From Dryomyza anilis (taxonomy: Eukaryota > Arthropoda > Insecta > Diptera > Dryomyzidae): a stretch of DNA of 64,000 nucleotides. A model generated the notes under the pieces. The model did no database searches. It was not told the DNA's origin and saw only the letters and a list, made by a program, of their open reading frames with translations. The position numbers and the translations under genes are program-made. The stretch is taken from assembly GCA_951804985.1 (NCBI GenBank), contig OX638132.1, positions 91,950,696 through 92,014,695 of the forward strand, read 5' to 3'. Position 1 is the first letter of the stretch; each line of letters starts with the position of its first letter. Positions 34,442 through 45,615 of this stretch are shown here, piece by piece.

Positions 34442-35171
34442 AAACCAGTTGGGAAGGTTAGATCACATGGGAAATTTTAAAGTAGGTGTAATTATGATAG
34501 TTAGGATTATCAAAATTATAGTCGGTCTAAGCCGACTATAAATACCCTACACATATGTGTGGTTACCATTCAAAGTGATATATAGGTCACCAGGGTATAC
34601 GAATCCTGAAAATAACTACAAACATTCAATCGCTGAAGAATTTCCATTCATTTGATACCCATATTTACAAATGGGTAGGTGTACCGAATTTCGATCCTTT
34701 TTTTGTGAACCACAAGTCTTTTCGCCGGAAAACATTATTATCATGTATTTGAGCATGATATCAATATATATTTGACCAAAAAAGTTTACCTAAGCACGTA
34801 TACATAAAAATTGATCTTTATATGTACATTTTATATGAGGTATTTGAACATAAGTGGTCGGATCATAGGTCACAATGGACCGATCTCGCCAATTTTTTCG
34901 CACATACAGCGTAGGTATATTAGTAATCTAAGTTATAAGTTTCATTTATCTAGCTCTTCAATTTTAAAAGTCTTAGGGATTTAAACAGACAGACAGACGG
35001 ACAGACAGACGGACAGACAGACAGACGGACAGACGGACATCGCTAAATCGACTCAGGAGGTCATGCTGATCAAGAATATATATACTTTTCCATACCGGAG
35101 ATGCTTCCTTCTGAGTGTTACAAACGGCGTACCAAACTGAATATACCCTTTCACTCTTAGTGTAGGGTATA
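34442..35171 (+). mobile_element. DINE-1/mini-me-like element, subfamily 2, complete
   Basis: It starts 'aaaccagttgggaaggttag'. The hairpin 'tagtcggtctaagccgacta' and 'ataccctacac' come next. Near the 3' end are about 14 units of GACA/GACG, the core 'ctgatcaagaatatatatac', and the end 'agtgtagggtata'. 'ataccctacac' near the 5' end and 'gtgtagggtat' at the 3' end form an inverted pair. The non-autonomous Helentron assignment is from general knowledge of fly elements. Sister copies are at 37372-38106 (inverted) and 57149-57837. Confidence 0.85.
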
Positions 35172-35887
35172 ATTAGGAATTGGATGTATATAATTTTCTC
35201 AAATTAAGCTGTGGGACTGTGGGCTAAAGTAGTACATGAAACTTGAATTATGAAAAGGTAGATTCAGTTTGGGAATGATATCGGTAGCTGTTCAAGTTGT
35301 AGAAGTGGAGGTTTTGGAAAAAGTTAGCATGGTTTTAGAGGTCGATATTTAAAAAGAAGGAAAAATTCCTTAAATCAATTCGAGACTCGAAAGATTTATG
35401 AAAGTTATCAAATAGTAATGGAAGACTTATATAAATATTTTGTATAATCACTCAAGAAATACGTTCGTCTCTGAGATAAAAGACAGGACGAAGTAAAGTT
35501 GAATTAATTATAACAAATTTTAACTATAGAATCTTTAGGTTAGCAAAAAGTGTGTAGAAGGTATTGAGTATTTTGAAGAGGTATTGTAATTTTATCGATC
35601 GGTTCTTCAGACGCAGTTAAATGTTCCGAATTGAAGTATTAAATTAAGGTTTCTCAAATAGTTATGGAAAACTGTGAAACATGTCTTTAGTCTCTGAATT
35701 GGTATATTATACTCTGAAATCAAACTGTGGAAGTTTGTAAAGATTCTAGAATTGGAGCGGTACGTTCACAAGAAGACTAGTAGGGGTAAAACCTAAAGAA
35801 TGTTAAAGAGGTACTATAGCATTCGAGGAAGATGCAGTAAAAATCTGTTACTAACTTAAAAAATTGAAATTGAATACTCTAAAGATA

Positions 35888-37191
35888 AAGGGTTTTTCAA
35901 TAAGAGCGCTACAAAAGTTTTTTAAATAAAACAAAAACGGTTTTGGATATCAATGAAATTCTTTATTCCTGTAAAAGTACGTTCGATGTTATTATGTATG
36001 GAACTCGATTTCTTTTGCATGGCCACCACGGGCACGCTTGCAGAAGTCCAGACGCTGAACCCATTTTCGACAGTTTTCAAGCATAAATCGGCCGATACTG
36101 CAGCAATTTCACGTTCGATATTCGAACGAAGTTCATCAATCGTCGCTGGCTTGTTGACATAGACCATAGACTTGACGTAGCCCCACAGGAAATAGTCTAA
36201 CGGCGTCAAATCGCACGACCGAGGCGGCCAATCGACTGGACCATTTCGTGAGATAACACGTTCTCCAAACTTGGTTTCCAATAAATTGATTGTGGCATTC
36301 GCTGTGTGGCTTGTGGCGCCGTCCTGTTGGAACCACATGTCCTCCAAGTCCATATCATTCAATTGGGACCAAAAATATTCGGTTATCATTGAACGGTAGC
36401 GATTCCCATTCACAGTAACGTGCCCGTCTTGATCATCACGGAAGAAGTACGGCCCAATGACGCCGCCGGCCCATAAACCGCCGCATCAAACCGTAATTTT
36501 TTTGAGATGCAATGATGACTCATGGAGTACGTGTGGATTGCTGTCTGACCAATAACTCACATTTTGTATATTGAAGAAGCCACTCAGCCTGAAATGAGCC
36601 TCATCGCTGAAGATGATTTTTCGATGAAAATCCGAATCATTTTAAAGTTGTTGCTCAGCCCAATTCACGAACATACGACGCTTCTGGTGGTCAAGCGGCT
36701 TCAGTTTTTGCGTCAATTTGATTTTGTAAGGATGTAGGCCAAGATCTTTTCGCAAAATTCGCCACAAGGACGTCACAGAGAAGCCCAACGCTTGAGAACG
36801 ACGTGTGAGAGACACATTTGGGCTTTCTTCAACTGAAGCCTCAGCGGTAGCAATATTCTCGACACTACGGGCACTTCTTTGTCTCACTGGCACGGGAACA
36901 TTTCGTACTGTGCCTGTGGATTCAAATTTTTCCACTAGACGGTCAATTGTTGATCTGCTAGGACGATTATGACGACCATAAATTGGACGTAGCGCCCTTA
37001 ACGTTGAGGCCACTGACTCCGATTTTCGGTAGTAAATTTTAATAATTTTGACTCGTTGTTGGCTCGTATATCTTTCCATCATGAAATGGCAAACATTACT
37101 GAAGAGAAATGTCAAAAGAGCGGCAAGTAATATGGCGTCGTTTGCTGTCCCTGTCGCTCTACTTTTGTAGCGTCCCATTTGAAAAACCCTT
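35888..37191 (-). mobile_element. mariner transposon, rosa type (DD41D)
   Basis: A complete but inactive 1,304-bp mariner. Both ends start AAGGGTTTTTCAA and share GCGCTACAAAAG/ACGCTACAAAAG further in, giving inverted repeats of about 30 bp with five mismatches. TA target duplications lie at 35886-35887 and 37192-37193. It encodes one transposase on the minus strand (37079-35992), broken by two stops and a frameshift. Its length is typical for mariner. It sits in a decayed tandem repeat, between two inverted DINE-1-like copies. Confidence 0.96.
35992..37079 (-). pseudogene. mariner transposase pseudogene (DD41D)
   Basis: A mariner transposase cuts the element out and reinserts it at TA sites in the nucleus. 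The frame starts MERYTSQQRVKII at 37079 and has an N-terminal helix-turn-helix region (about residues 15-60). The motif WRILRKDLGLHPYKIKL follows. The catalytic aspartates are D159 (FSDEAHF), D253 (WFQQDGA) and D295 (TPLDYFLWG). There are 41 residues between the last two, the spacing of the rosa group, where classic mariners have 34. It is broken by TAA at 36642-36644 (codon 146), TGA at 36486-36488 (codon 198), and an apparent one-base deletion near 36064. After the shift the conserved C-terminus RARGGHAKEIEFHT appears in the next frame, ending at 35992. All three catalytic residues remain, so the inactivation looks fairly recent. About 362 codons are implied. Confidence 0.95.
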
Positions 37192-37371
37192 TATAAAAAG
37201 GACTTAAATAGTAATATAGGGTTCATTCTTTGGATTAACGGTTCCATTTCTTGTTCCACACTTTGGAGTATCGGTTCTCAGTTCTGGTTCATATATTTTA
37301 AAAATAACCCTACCGGATCCGATTTCGGTTCCAACCAAAAACTATATGGGTTATAATTTCGGTTGCACACA

Positions 37372-38106
37372 TTTTTATACCCTACACTAAGAGTGAAAGG
37401 GTATATTCAGTTTGGTACGCCGTTTGTAACACCCAGAAGGAAGCATCTCCGGTATGGAAAAGTATATATATTCTTGATCAGCATGACCTCCTGAGTCGAT
37501 TTAGCGATGTCCGTCTGTCCGTCTGTCTGTCCGTCTGTCTGTCCGTCTGTCTGTCTGTCTGTCTGTTGAAATCCCTAAGACTTTTAAAATTGAAGAGCTA
37601 GATAAATGAAACTTATAACTTAGATTACTAATATACCTACGCTGTATGTGCGAAAAAATTGGCGAGATCGGTCCATTGTGACCTATGATCCGACCACTTA
37701 TGTTCAAATACCTCATATAAAATTTACATATACAGATCAATTTTACTGTATACGTGCTTAGGTAAACTTTTTTGGTCAAATATGTATGACATGATAATAC
37801 ATGATAATAATGTTTTCCGGCGAAAAGACTTGTGGTTCACCAAAAAAGAAATCGATATTCGGTACACCTACCCATATGTAAATATGGGTATCAAATGAAT
37901 GGAAATTCTTCAGCGATTGAATGTGTGTAGTTATTTTCAGGATTTGTATACCCTGGTGACCTATATATCACTTTGAATGGTAACCACACATATGTGTAGG
38001 GTATTTATAGTCGGCTTAGACCGACTATAATTTTGATAATCCGAACTATCATAATTACACCTACTTTAAAATTTCCCATGTGATCTAACCTTCCCAACTG
38101 GTTTTG
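37372..38106 (-). mobile_element. DINE-1/mini-me-like element, subfamily 2, inverted partner
   Basis: A near-identical reverse-complement copy of 34442-35171. On the plus strand it begins 'ataccctacactaagagtg' and ends 'taaccttcccaactggttt'. About 14-15 (GTCY) units lie at 37508-37566. The 122-codon region of 'TDRQTDRR' reading frame is a product of that tract and not a gene. It is flanked by degenerate 'cggttctggttc' sequence on both sides. Confidence 0.85.
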
Positions 38107-38294
38107 TTTTATTATGCTACCGATTCCGGTTTCGTTTCCAAAATCGAAACGGTTACTATCCGTTTCTATGCAGTTCATGGTTCTAATATCATGCATGCGA
38201 GTTAGAAATAAAAGCGAAAAACTGTGTAATGAGGAATTATGTATTAGAATATTTAAGTGGTAAAGAACAAGAGGATATTGGAAATATTGCCATT

Positions 38295-38343
38295 TCATTC
38301 ATGTTGCAATCGCAGGGATTTGGACCCGCGACCTTTGGCGCGT
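38295..38343 (-). repeat. tRNA-like B-box remnant
   Basis: On the minus strand 'aggtcgcgggtccaaatccc' looks like the T arm of a tRNA or tRNA-derived SINE (B-box-like 'gggtccaaatccc'). No A box, acceptor stem or tail can be fixed, so only a relic is claimed. Confidence 0.35.
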
Positions 38344-38392
38344 AATCACATAGTAAATGCTTAATGGACTATTAAGCATTTACTATGTGATT
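38344..38392. repeat. Perfect 22-bp hairpin
   Basis: The arm 'aatcacatagtaaatgctta' plus 'at' (38344-38365) is followed by a 5-base loop and its exact reverse complement (38371-38392). The stem is perfect. It may be the junction of an inverted duplication or a miniature foldback. It is shorter than an ordinary fly microRNA precursor. Confidence 0.8.
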
Positions 38393-38635
38393 TTCCAAAC
38401 CTTCAAACTAGCCAACTCCAGTATATAGTGAACGGGTTCATTGGAGAACTGGAAGAAATAGTAGAAATTCCAATTGAAAACCAGGTAGAATTCTGAAAAA
38501 GTTTAGGTTGATTTCAAATATACCATTCGACGGTTGATAATACACGAAGGTTACCACACAGATAAAAGGGAGCATAATGTACCACCAGACATACGTGTTG
38601 CTGATAAAATTTCAGCAATACCTCCTCATTTACCC

Positions 38636-38806
38636 AACAAGGAAAAAGTACAATGATCATGACCCTAGTAAAATTTCTACTTCGAAATCGACCGCTTATT
38701 TCACAATATTTCTTTAGGTTGTATTGTAAAATATGCGGTCGATTTCGTGGTAGAAATATTACGAGGTTCATTATCGAGAAATGATCATTATACTTTTTAC
38801 TTGTCA
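38636..38806. mobile_element. Hairpin MITE with ~80-bp arms
   Basis: The arms are inverted around 38720. The left arm has 'aaaaagtacaatgatcat' and 'gaaatcgaccgcttattt'; the right arm has their reverse forms 'aaatatgcggtcgatttc' and 'atgatcattatacttttta'. The left part 'catgaccctagtaaaatttc' resembles 'catggccctattaaaatttc' in the element at 56370-56814. No ORF. Confidence 0.65.
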
Positions 38807-39110
38807 TGACCCTATCGGTGATCTGGCTATGATTATGTCTTCTCTTAAATGGTAAATTTGTAGTGTTTTTCGAATGAAAGTTTGAAAGGTTCCCAAATAG
38901 TAATTAGAGTACTTTAAATATGTCGTGTAGTAACTAAAGAAATATATGGGACTCTCAAAAGGTTTAAAACTGTTAGAATAGACAATTAATGAGGACTCTA
39001 AAGAAGTATTAACGACTTTTAAATACCAATAATGAAGTGCAAATATGTTGGAAAAGTTTTTGAATAGGCAATTAATACATACTGATAGCTTCTAGGAATA
39101 TAAAAGTGCT

Positions 39111-40080
39111 TGTGACTGTTTTTTTCAAAAGTGCTTCTCACAGCTCTGCAGGGTTTTTTTTTTTTAGTCGAACAACTGAAATTGAAACTTCGCCCACTTC
39201 TCGTTTTCTGCAGACCCTAGCCGTTTTGATTAGTGTGCGACTGTCAAATAAACGGCAGAAAGTTTTCTTTTGAAACACAAGCCTCCGACAAAAAAAAGAA
39301 AAGCCCTGCCGACCACAGCGAAGAACAGTTGCTGCGCAAACACATGGCTCATGGTTCACGTGCGGCTCATGTGTGAGGTTAGTGTGTGCGCCATGGATCC
39401 CTTTGACCTTGCAATTAATTTGCTTTGTTTTTCCAGCTGACCAGGCATCAATATCGGTTGACCGAGCGCCCGCCTGGAACGCAAGGCGAACTTAAGTTAT
39501 TATTGTTGTTGTTGCTGTTGCCTGCAAAAATGTTGTTGTAAATTATTTTGTTTTGTTCGACATACTCATGCTGTTGTTGTTTTTGCTGTTGTTGCTGAGG
39601 TCGTTAAGGTAACAACTCTCGAGTACTGAGGCGTGTGTTTTGTTATTATTGCTTTTTTTCCCTTTTTATAAAAACCAAAAATTTTGTTATTTATGCGCTG
39701 GCATTATTTAGGCGGCCCAAGCATGTAGCAAATTATGCGCGTAATTACCAGGCGTAGGGTGTCGAGCATTGAACAAAACAGCACACGTTGCCCATTGATT
39801 CATGGTTGTGTGCTGCGCTCGCCTTTTGTTTTTTGCCCCAACGAGAGCTGCTGCTGCAAGCAAAAGGGCGCAAAAAGCAGCAGTGCTGCGAAATATGCTA
39901 CGTTATTACGTTACATTTCGGCAGGTGATTAAATACTTAATAATTGTTTTTGTTTTTCTAATGGTTGTAATTAAGAACCTGCTGTTGCCTTCAGGTCGCA
40001 AGTTCTTCTCAAGGATTGAAATCCAAATGAATCAAACGGTTCTGATTATGTTTTCGGTTTTGTTCTTCGTTTTGGTTTCG
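39111..40080. other. Unique island, no gene recognised
   Basis: Mixed-composition sequence with GTT/TTG runs near 39500-39600. A 117-codon ORF (39802-40155) runs into the 19-bp array and shows no domain. No gene is called. Confidence 0.4.
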
Positions 40081-40084
40081 GTTC

Positions 40085-41190
40085 AAGAATTAAAAAGAAC
40101 GGTTCAATCTAAGTTTTTCACTGAAAATTCAAATTTTCCCTATGAATTAAACTAAAAATTCAAATTTTCACTAAAAATTCAATTTTTCACTAAAAATTCA
40201 ATTTTTCACTAAAAATTCAATTTTTCACTAAAAATTCAATTTTTCACTAAAAATTCAATTTTTCACTAAAAATTCAATTTTTCACTAAAAAATTCAATTT
40301 TTCACTAAAAATTCAATTTTTCACTAAAAATTCAATTTTTCACTAAAAATTCAATTTTTCACTAAAAATTCAATTTTTCACTAAAAATTCAATTTTTCAC
40401 TAAAAATTCAATTTTTCACTAAAAATTCAATTTTTCACTAAAAATTCAATTTTTCTCTCAAAATTCAATTTTTCTCTCAAAATTCATTTTTTCACTAAAA
40501 AATTCCATTTTTCACTAAAAATTCAATTTTTCACTACAAATTCAATTTTTCACTAAAAATTCAATTTTTCACTAAAAATTCAATTTTTCACTAAAAATTC
40601 AATTTTTCACTAAAAATTCAATTTTTCACTAAAAATTCAATTTTTCACTAAAAATTCAATTTTTCACTAAAAATTCAATTTTTCACTAAAAATTCAATTT
40701 TTCACTAAAAATTCAATTTTTGACTAAAAATTCAATTTTTCACTAAAAATTCAATTTTTCACTAAAAATTCAATTTTTCACTAAAAATTCAATTTTTCAC
40801 TAAAAATTCAATTTTTCACTAAAAATTAAATTTTTCACTAAAAATTCAATTTTTCACTAAAAATTCCATTTTTCACTAAAAATTCAATTTTTCATTAAAA
40901 ATTCAATTTTTCATTAAAAATTCAATTTTTCACTAAAATTCAATTTTTCACTAAAAATTCAATTTTTCACTAAAAATTCAATTTTTCACTAAAAATTCAA
41001 TTTTTCACTAAAAATTCAATTTTTCACTAAAAATTCAATTTTTCACTAAAAATTCAATTTTTCACTAAAAATTCAATTTTTCACTAAAAATTCAATTTTT
41101 CACTAAAAATTCAATTTTTCACTAAAAATTCAATTTTTCACTAAAAATTCAATTTTTCACTAAAAATTCAATTTTTCACTAAAAATTCAT
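40085..41190 (+). repeat. 19-bp minisatellite array B
   Basis: About 55 copies of 'cactaaaaattcaattttt', mostly identical, in the same orientation as array A at 14200-15690. The uniformity suggests recent expansion or homogenisation. Only a few units are variant (for example 'ctctcaaaattc' near 40453-40485). Confidence 0.96.
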
Positions 41191-43630
41191 TGAAAATATT
41201 TTTTTTAATATGGACTCGAAAAATGTACTCGTATTTTCTGTTTTAAAATTGTAACGGTTTTAATTACAATTATCGGTTTTAATTACAGTTTCAAACCCTT
41301 ATTTTTATTTGTCCATATGCCCGTCTGTCCATCTACTGGAAGGTGTTGCCGCCTGCACTTGTCACAAATGCTAATTTATATATGTGGTGCGCACCATAAG
41401 TGATACTTGTTTCATCTCAAGTACCCTGAACACTGCGTGCTACGTGACGTATACGCAACCTCATATATTTATTTTTACTTCTTCTTTTGTTTTCGCTGCT
41501 GCCACGTCTCTGATTTATGCCAAAATATCGGACGTTACCGCCTCCATTGGCATCAATAAATCTGGAGATAAATGTCCAATTTAATTTTGTCTTTTGACTA
41601 CGGTGCGTCCGTCGCTGCCGTCTTTGTTCGCATTTGGCTTCTCGTCGTTGCTTTTTAAATGTAATTTAATTTCTCTTCCGTTTGCTTTCATTCGGCTTTG
41701 TGCTGTGACGAAAAGAAGCTAAAGTATTTTGGGCGAAGGAGGAGGAGAAGCAGGAAATAAAACCAAGAAGAAAGATGAGTAGAGGCAGCTCTACGGTACT
41801 GACAAATCAATATTTTTTTTATCACATTATAAAAAAAAAAATATATGAGCATCGCATTAAAGTGCGACGCGAAATTGAAAAATAAAATAATGGTAATTGT
41901 GGCAACTGCAGTGAGTGGGAGGGAAGCGATGCCACTGCCTGCCACTGCTGAGTGATATTGGTCGAATTAATCAAAGCACTTTCAGCGCATCCGCTAGACT
42001 AACTGGATGAGAAATATTTTCTCTTACATAAAACGTGTTTACACTGAAGTGGGAACAATTTATAACCAGCATTGAGTTTGTGAAAGATAAGGTAAAAATA
42101 AAACAGAGCAAATAATAAAGTTGAAAATTATGGTTTTTGCTGTTTTTTTTTGTGTTTTTGGAAAGGATTAAAATGAGTATTTCTTTTAGTTTATTTTTTA
42201 TTCATATCACTCACTGTAAAATTATTAAAATTCATGGTATTTTTCGTTATATTTTTTTATTGTATAACTCGTTTCCGTTTTTAGCTTTAATTCGTGGTAA
42301 ACTAAATGAGTTTTTTGAGTAACTTTCAAGTTCTGCTAATTTTGAATTTAATATGCGATTTCCCTTCTTTAAAATAACAGTTTCGCAAAAAATATAATGG
42401 GATTCTGAAAAGTAAAGCTATATCTTGTATTTTCGAACTTGAAATTACTTTTCTACTAAAATATATTCATACAAAATTTCATCGCATTCGGTATAGTATT
42501 TCCCAGTATTTTGACATGCAATTTTAAAAAATTATATGTCAAAATGTAGATATAGAAATCATCATACAAATGCAGTCGGACTCATAAAACTGCAATAATA
42601 GAAGGTTTCAATATTATAAACTGTAAATCATTTTGCTTTTTCGATAATTCCAATGTTTTAAATGCATCCACTGATTTAAATTTTTGACGAAAACAATTAT
42701 TTATTTCGAGTTCTCCTATGAAATTCTGTTAAACCAGTACAGCAATTTCAAAATGTTGTGAGAAACAATTGCTGTATGTTGAATTCCCTTTAATTTGGCA
42801 TACAATTTGTTTATATCAGTTATTTAAGAAGCGAAATATTTGAAAATTTATGTGAACACCTTTTTCACGGTTGGGCCTAAAAGTTTTTGGACGTTATCTC
42901 GTAAACCTATCCATAGAATTTTTTTTTATTCATATATTGGAATTCTATAGTTCATTTCGCATATTCCAAAAATGTATGTTGTGTCATGTTATCGTAAATA
43001 AAGTTGATTCGGATCCCAGGATTATCCTAACGTTAAAAAATTGGATGTTAAAATGTAGATGTAGGAATCATCTTATAAATCTCGTATATCGCATCGTGGG
43101 ACACATAAAACTGCTGTCATAAAAGGTTTCAATTTGAAATTCTTTAAACCAAATTCTGTACAAAAAGTAAATGTACTATTTGTAGAGATGTTTAAAGATT
43201 CTACCTTAAATACAAAATGAAAATTTAATTAAAACACTGAAAAGAGTATGCCACATCTGTATTTGGCTTTGAAGACTTTTCAACATCAGTCCAAACAATT
43301 TTCAATTAGTTAATTTTATTAAGACAATCACTAAAGTTACACAAAGTCTAAATTTATCTATTGTGGATGAATAAGGGTTTCCGTTTTTGATTTTCTGACT
43401 TGATGGATGTTTGTTTGTTTGTTTGTTTTGGATACTGTCAATAGACGTTTAATTGTTTCATTTTGTTGCAATTTAGTACTAAATGACTTTGAGTGTGTTA
43501 ATTTTTGATTTGTTTAATGGCTGTTGTAAAACGCATTAAGTATTATTTATACAGAACATCGAAATGCATATTTTATGAGCACAATACTTCTGAGTAATGT
43601 TGATTATTTGAGTTTTATTGAGATTTATTT
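41191..43630. other. Unique island and AT-rich spacer
   Basis: 41300-42000 is of mixed composition and 42000-43600 is AT-rich. Two segments ending near 42625 and 43130 are diverged direct copies of one another ('aaaatgtagat.ta', 'ataaaactgc', 'gaaggtttcaat'). A (GTTT)n tract lies at 43409-43428. No gene is recognised. Confidence 0.4.
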
Positions 43631-44185
43631 GCGCTTTAACTTAAAGCAGTGCAAATAGATGTGACACAAATAGCCACACACACACAGTTGACTGACAGCA
43701 GGTGTGTGGGGTCTGCCTTTGGGGAAATCAGCATTAGTGCTGATGATGAAGTCGTCTCTGTCACTCTTTCTCTGTCTGTTAAATTTAAACATAAACAACC
43801 AGGTCGGTTCAACTTAGTACTGTGCATGTCCGGTGCAACAAACAGTACTGGGGTTTAAATTTCTGTTGTCAAAAAAAAAAAAAAAACACGTGTGCCAACT
43901 TTTACTTTGATACTGTATACCCTTGAACCCGCAATCAATGCAACGCAATTGTACGAGCTCACACTACTTGACAGCGATAGTGACAGAGACAGGAACAGAC
44001 CAGGCAAGGCAGCACATGTGATCCTGCCGTGTCTCACATGCGTCCTGTCAGACGACATGTGGCATTCATCAGCAATGCAACCGAAACAACCAAACATCCA
44101 TTCATCTACCTATCCAACCTCTAGCTGTCCATGCATTTATCCATGTAGTATACGTGAAGTTTCGGCAAGTCGACCGGGTCGGCAC
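43631..44185. other. Unique island, no gene recognised
   Basis: Higher-complexity sequence with several short overlapping ORFs on both strands and a 15-base A run at 43872. No domain is recognised in any frame. Confidence 0.4.
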
Positions 44186-44447
44186 ATTCTCACACTCAAA
44201 ATATTAATAGTACCGCATACTATTAAATCAATAGTTTTTAATACTATTAATATTTTTGTAATCTAAACGTAGAACGAAAAGAGTTCAGAAAAAAACTATT
44301 TTAATAATAGTTAATAATATTTTAATAATAGTATATACTATTACATTAATAATATATACTATTACTTAATATATATACTTAATTAAAAATTTACTATTGA
44401 ATTTATAGTATATGCAATTATATTAATAGTATATACTATTATATAAA

Positions 44448-44988
44448 TTGAGCACGCTAAGACAATATCTTAAAATAATCAAAAGAGGTCGTAAAACAAA
44501 AACAATTATTTGTTAACGCAGTGCACGGCGTGTAAAACCAAAAGGATTTTTTATATTTTTTTAAAAAATAATGAAAAAAAAAACATTTTTTATACAAAGT
44601 GCAGCCTACGTATTTGATTCTGTGGAAACTCTGCAGCCTATACGTAGCAAATTGCTGCACGCAACAACAACTTTGGGAAAATCTTGAGTTGATGAAGTTT
44701 TTGCATTTTTGCTTTTGGTTCTTTCTCAATGCACATAATTCTTATTGTGTTTATTGGAGTGGGAAAACTTAAGCGACTTGAAATGTAGAATCTGCAGAGA
44801 AAGATCGCTGATGAAGGGGCTTGGCTCCTTCTGAAACAGCTGTACGATCTGCCACTCAATGCATTTTGCCAATTGTTTGTTGTTTTATTTGTTGGTACAA
44901 AGCACCCAATTTGTACCGACTAGACCTTGAGCACGTTAAGACAATATCTTAAAATAATCAAAAGAGGTCGTAAAACAAAAACAATTAA
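44448..44988. repeat. Segment bounded by 61-bp direct repeats
   Basis: 44448-44508 and 44927-44988 share 'gacaatatcttaaaataatc', 'aaaagaggtcgtaaaacaaa' and flanks, with about one mismatch in 61 bases. The 418 bases between them are ordinary AT-rich sequence with no ORF of note. It could be a duplication or a tiny direct-terminal-repeat element. Confidence 0.7.
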
Positions 44989-45045
44989 TTATATAAATAG
45001 TAAAAACTATTAATATAATAGTATGTACTATTAATTGGCATAACA

Positions 45046-45111
45046 CAAATGGTGAGAGATCTTGGCCTAAGTTCTTTACAGGACTGTAGCGCCAAAATTA
45101 TATTATTATAT
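45046..45111 (+). mobile_element. SINE family 1, short 3' fragment
   Basis: It matches the last 60 or so bases of the SINE ('aaatggtgagaga', 'ggcctaagttctt', 'aggactgtag.gccaaa') followed by an ATT-like tail. It is 5'-truncated and lies in the AT array. Confidence 0.75.
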
Positions 45112-45615
45112 ACTACATATTATGTGTATAGTATATACTGTTTTATTTATAGTAATACTATTATATGTATAGAATTATTATTATTAATATTACTTACTAT
45201 TATATTAATAGTATATACTATGAGTTTGTTAATTATATTAATACACTATTAATATAATATTATATACTATTATGTTAATAATATATACTGTTCTATTAAT
45301 AGTATATACATTATTAGTATATACTATTACATACCATTATTTTAATAATGTATACTATAATATATACCATTATGTTAATAATATATACTATTATATTAAT
45401 AGTATATACTTTTATATTAATAGTATATACTATTATATAAATAGTATATACTATTATATTAATAGTATATTCTGGTATATTAATAGTATATACTATGAGT
45501 TTGTCAATTATATTAATACACTATTAATGTAATAGTATATACTATTTATATAATAGTATATATATACTATTCTATTAATAGTATATACATTATTAGAACA
45601 TACTATTACATTAGT

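Larger units (their letters stand above)
33540..39110. repeat. Decayed tandem repeat invaded by transposons
   Basis: Motifs such as 'ttcttcagaggcactg', 'tctgaagaggcagttaatg', 'gttctaaatagtagtgg' and 'tcccaaatagtaattag' recur at 33.54-33.85, 34.15-34.44, 35.2-35.88, 38.4-38.52 and 38.86-39.11 kb. The pieces look like one old array now split by a hairpin element, two DINE-1-like elements, a mariner and another hairpin MITE. 37200-37372 and 38108-38190 also share a separate degenerate 'cggttctggttc' motif that flanks the second DINE-1-like element. Confidence 0.6.
44190..45615. repeat. 21-bp palindromic AT array with an insertion
   Basis: The unit 'tattatattaatagtatata' plus 'c' (21 bp) repeats at 44190-44455 and 44985-45615. 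It is nearly self-complementary and could fold back. Between the two blocks are about 530 bases of unrelated sequence bounded by a 61-bp direct repeat, and a SINE fragment lies at 45046-45111. Confidence 0.85.

Noticed and set aside
37501..37779. ORF with TDRQTDRR repeat as an arginine-rich protein
   Set aside because: It is the (GTCY)n microsatellite inside a DINE-1-like element, read in one of its open frames.
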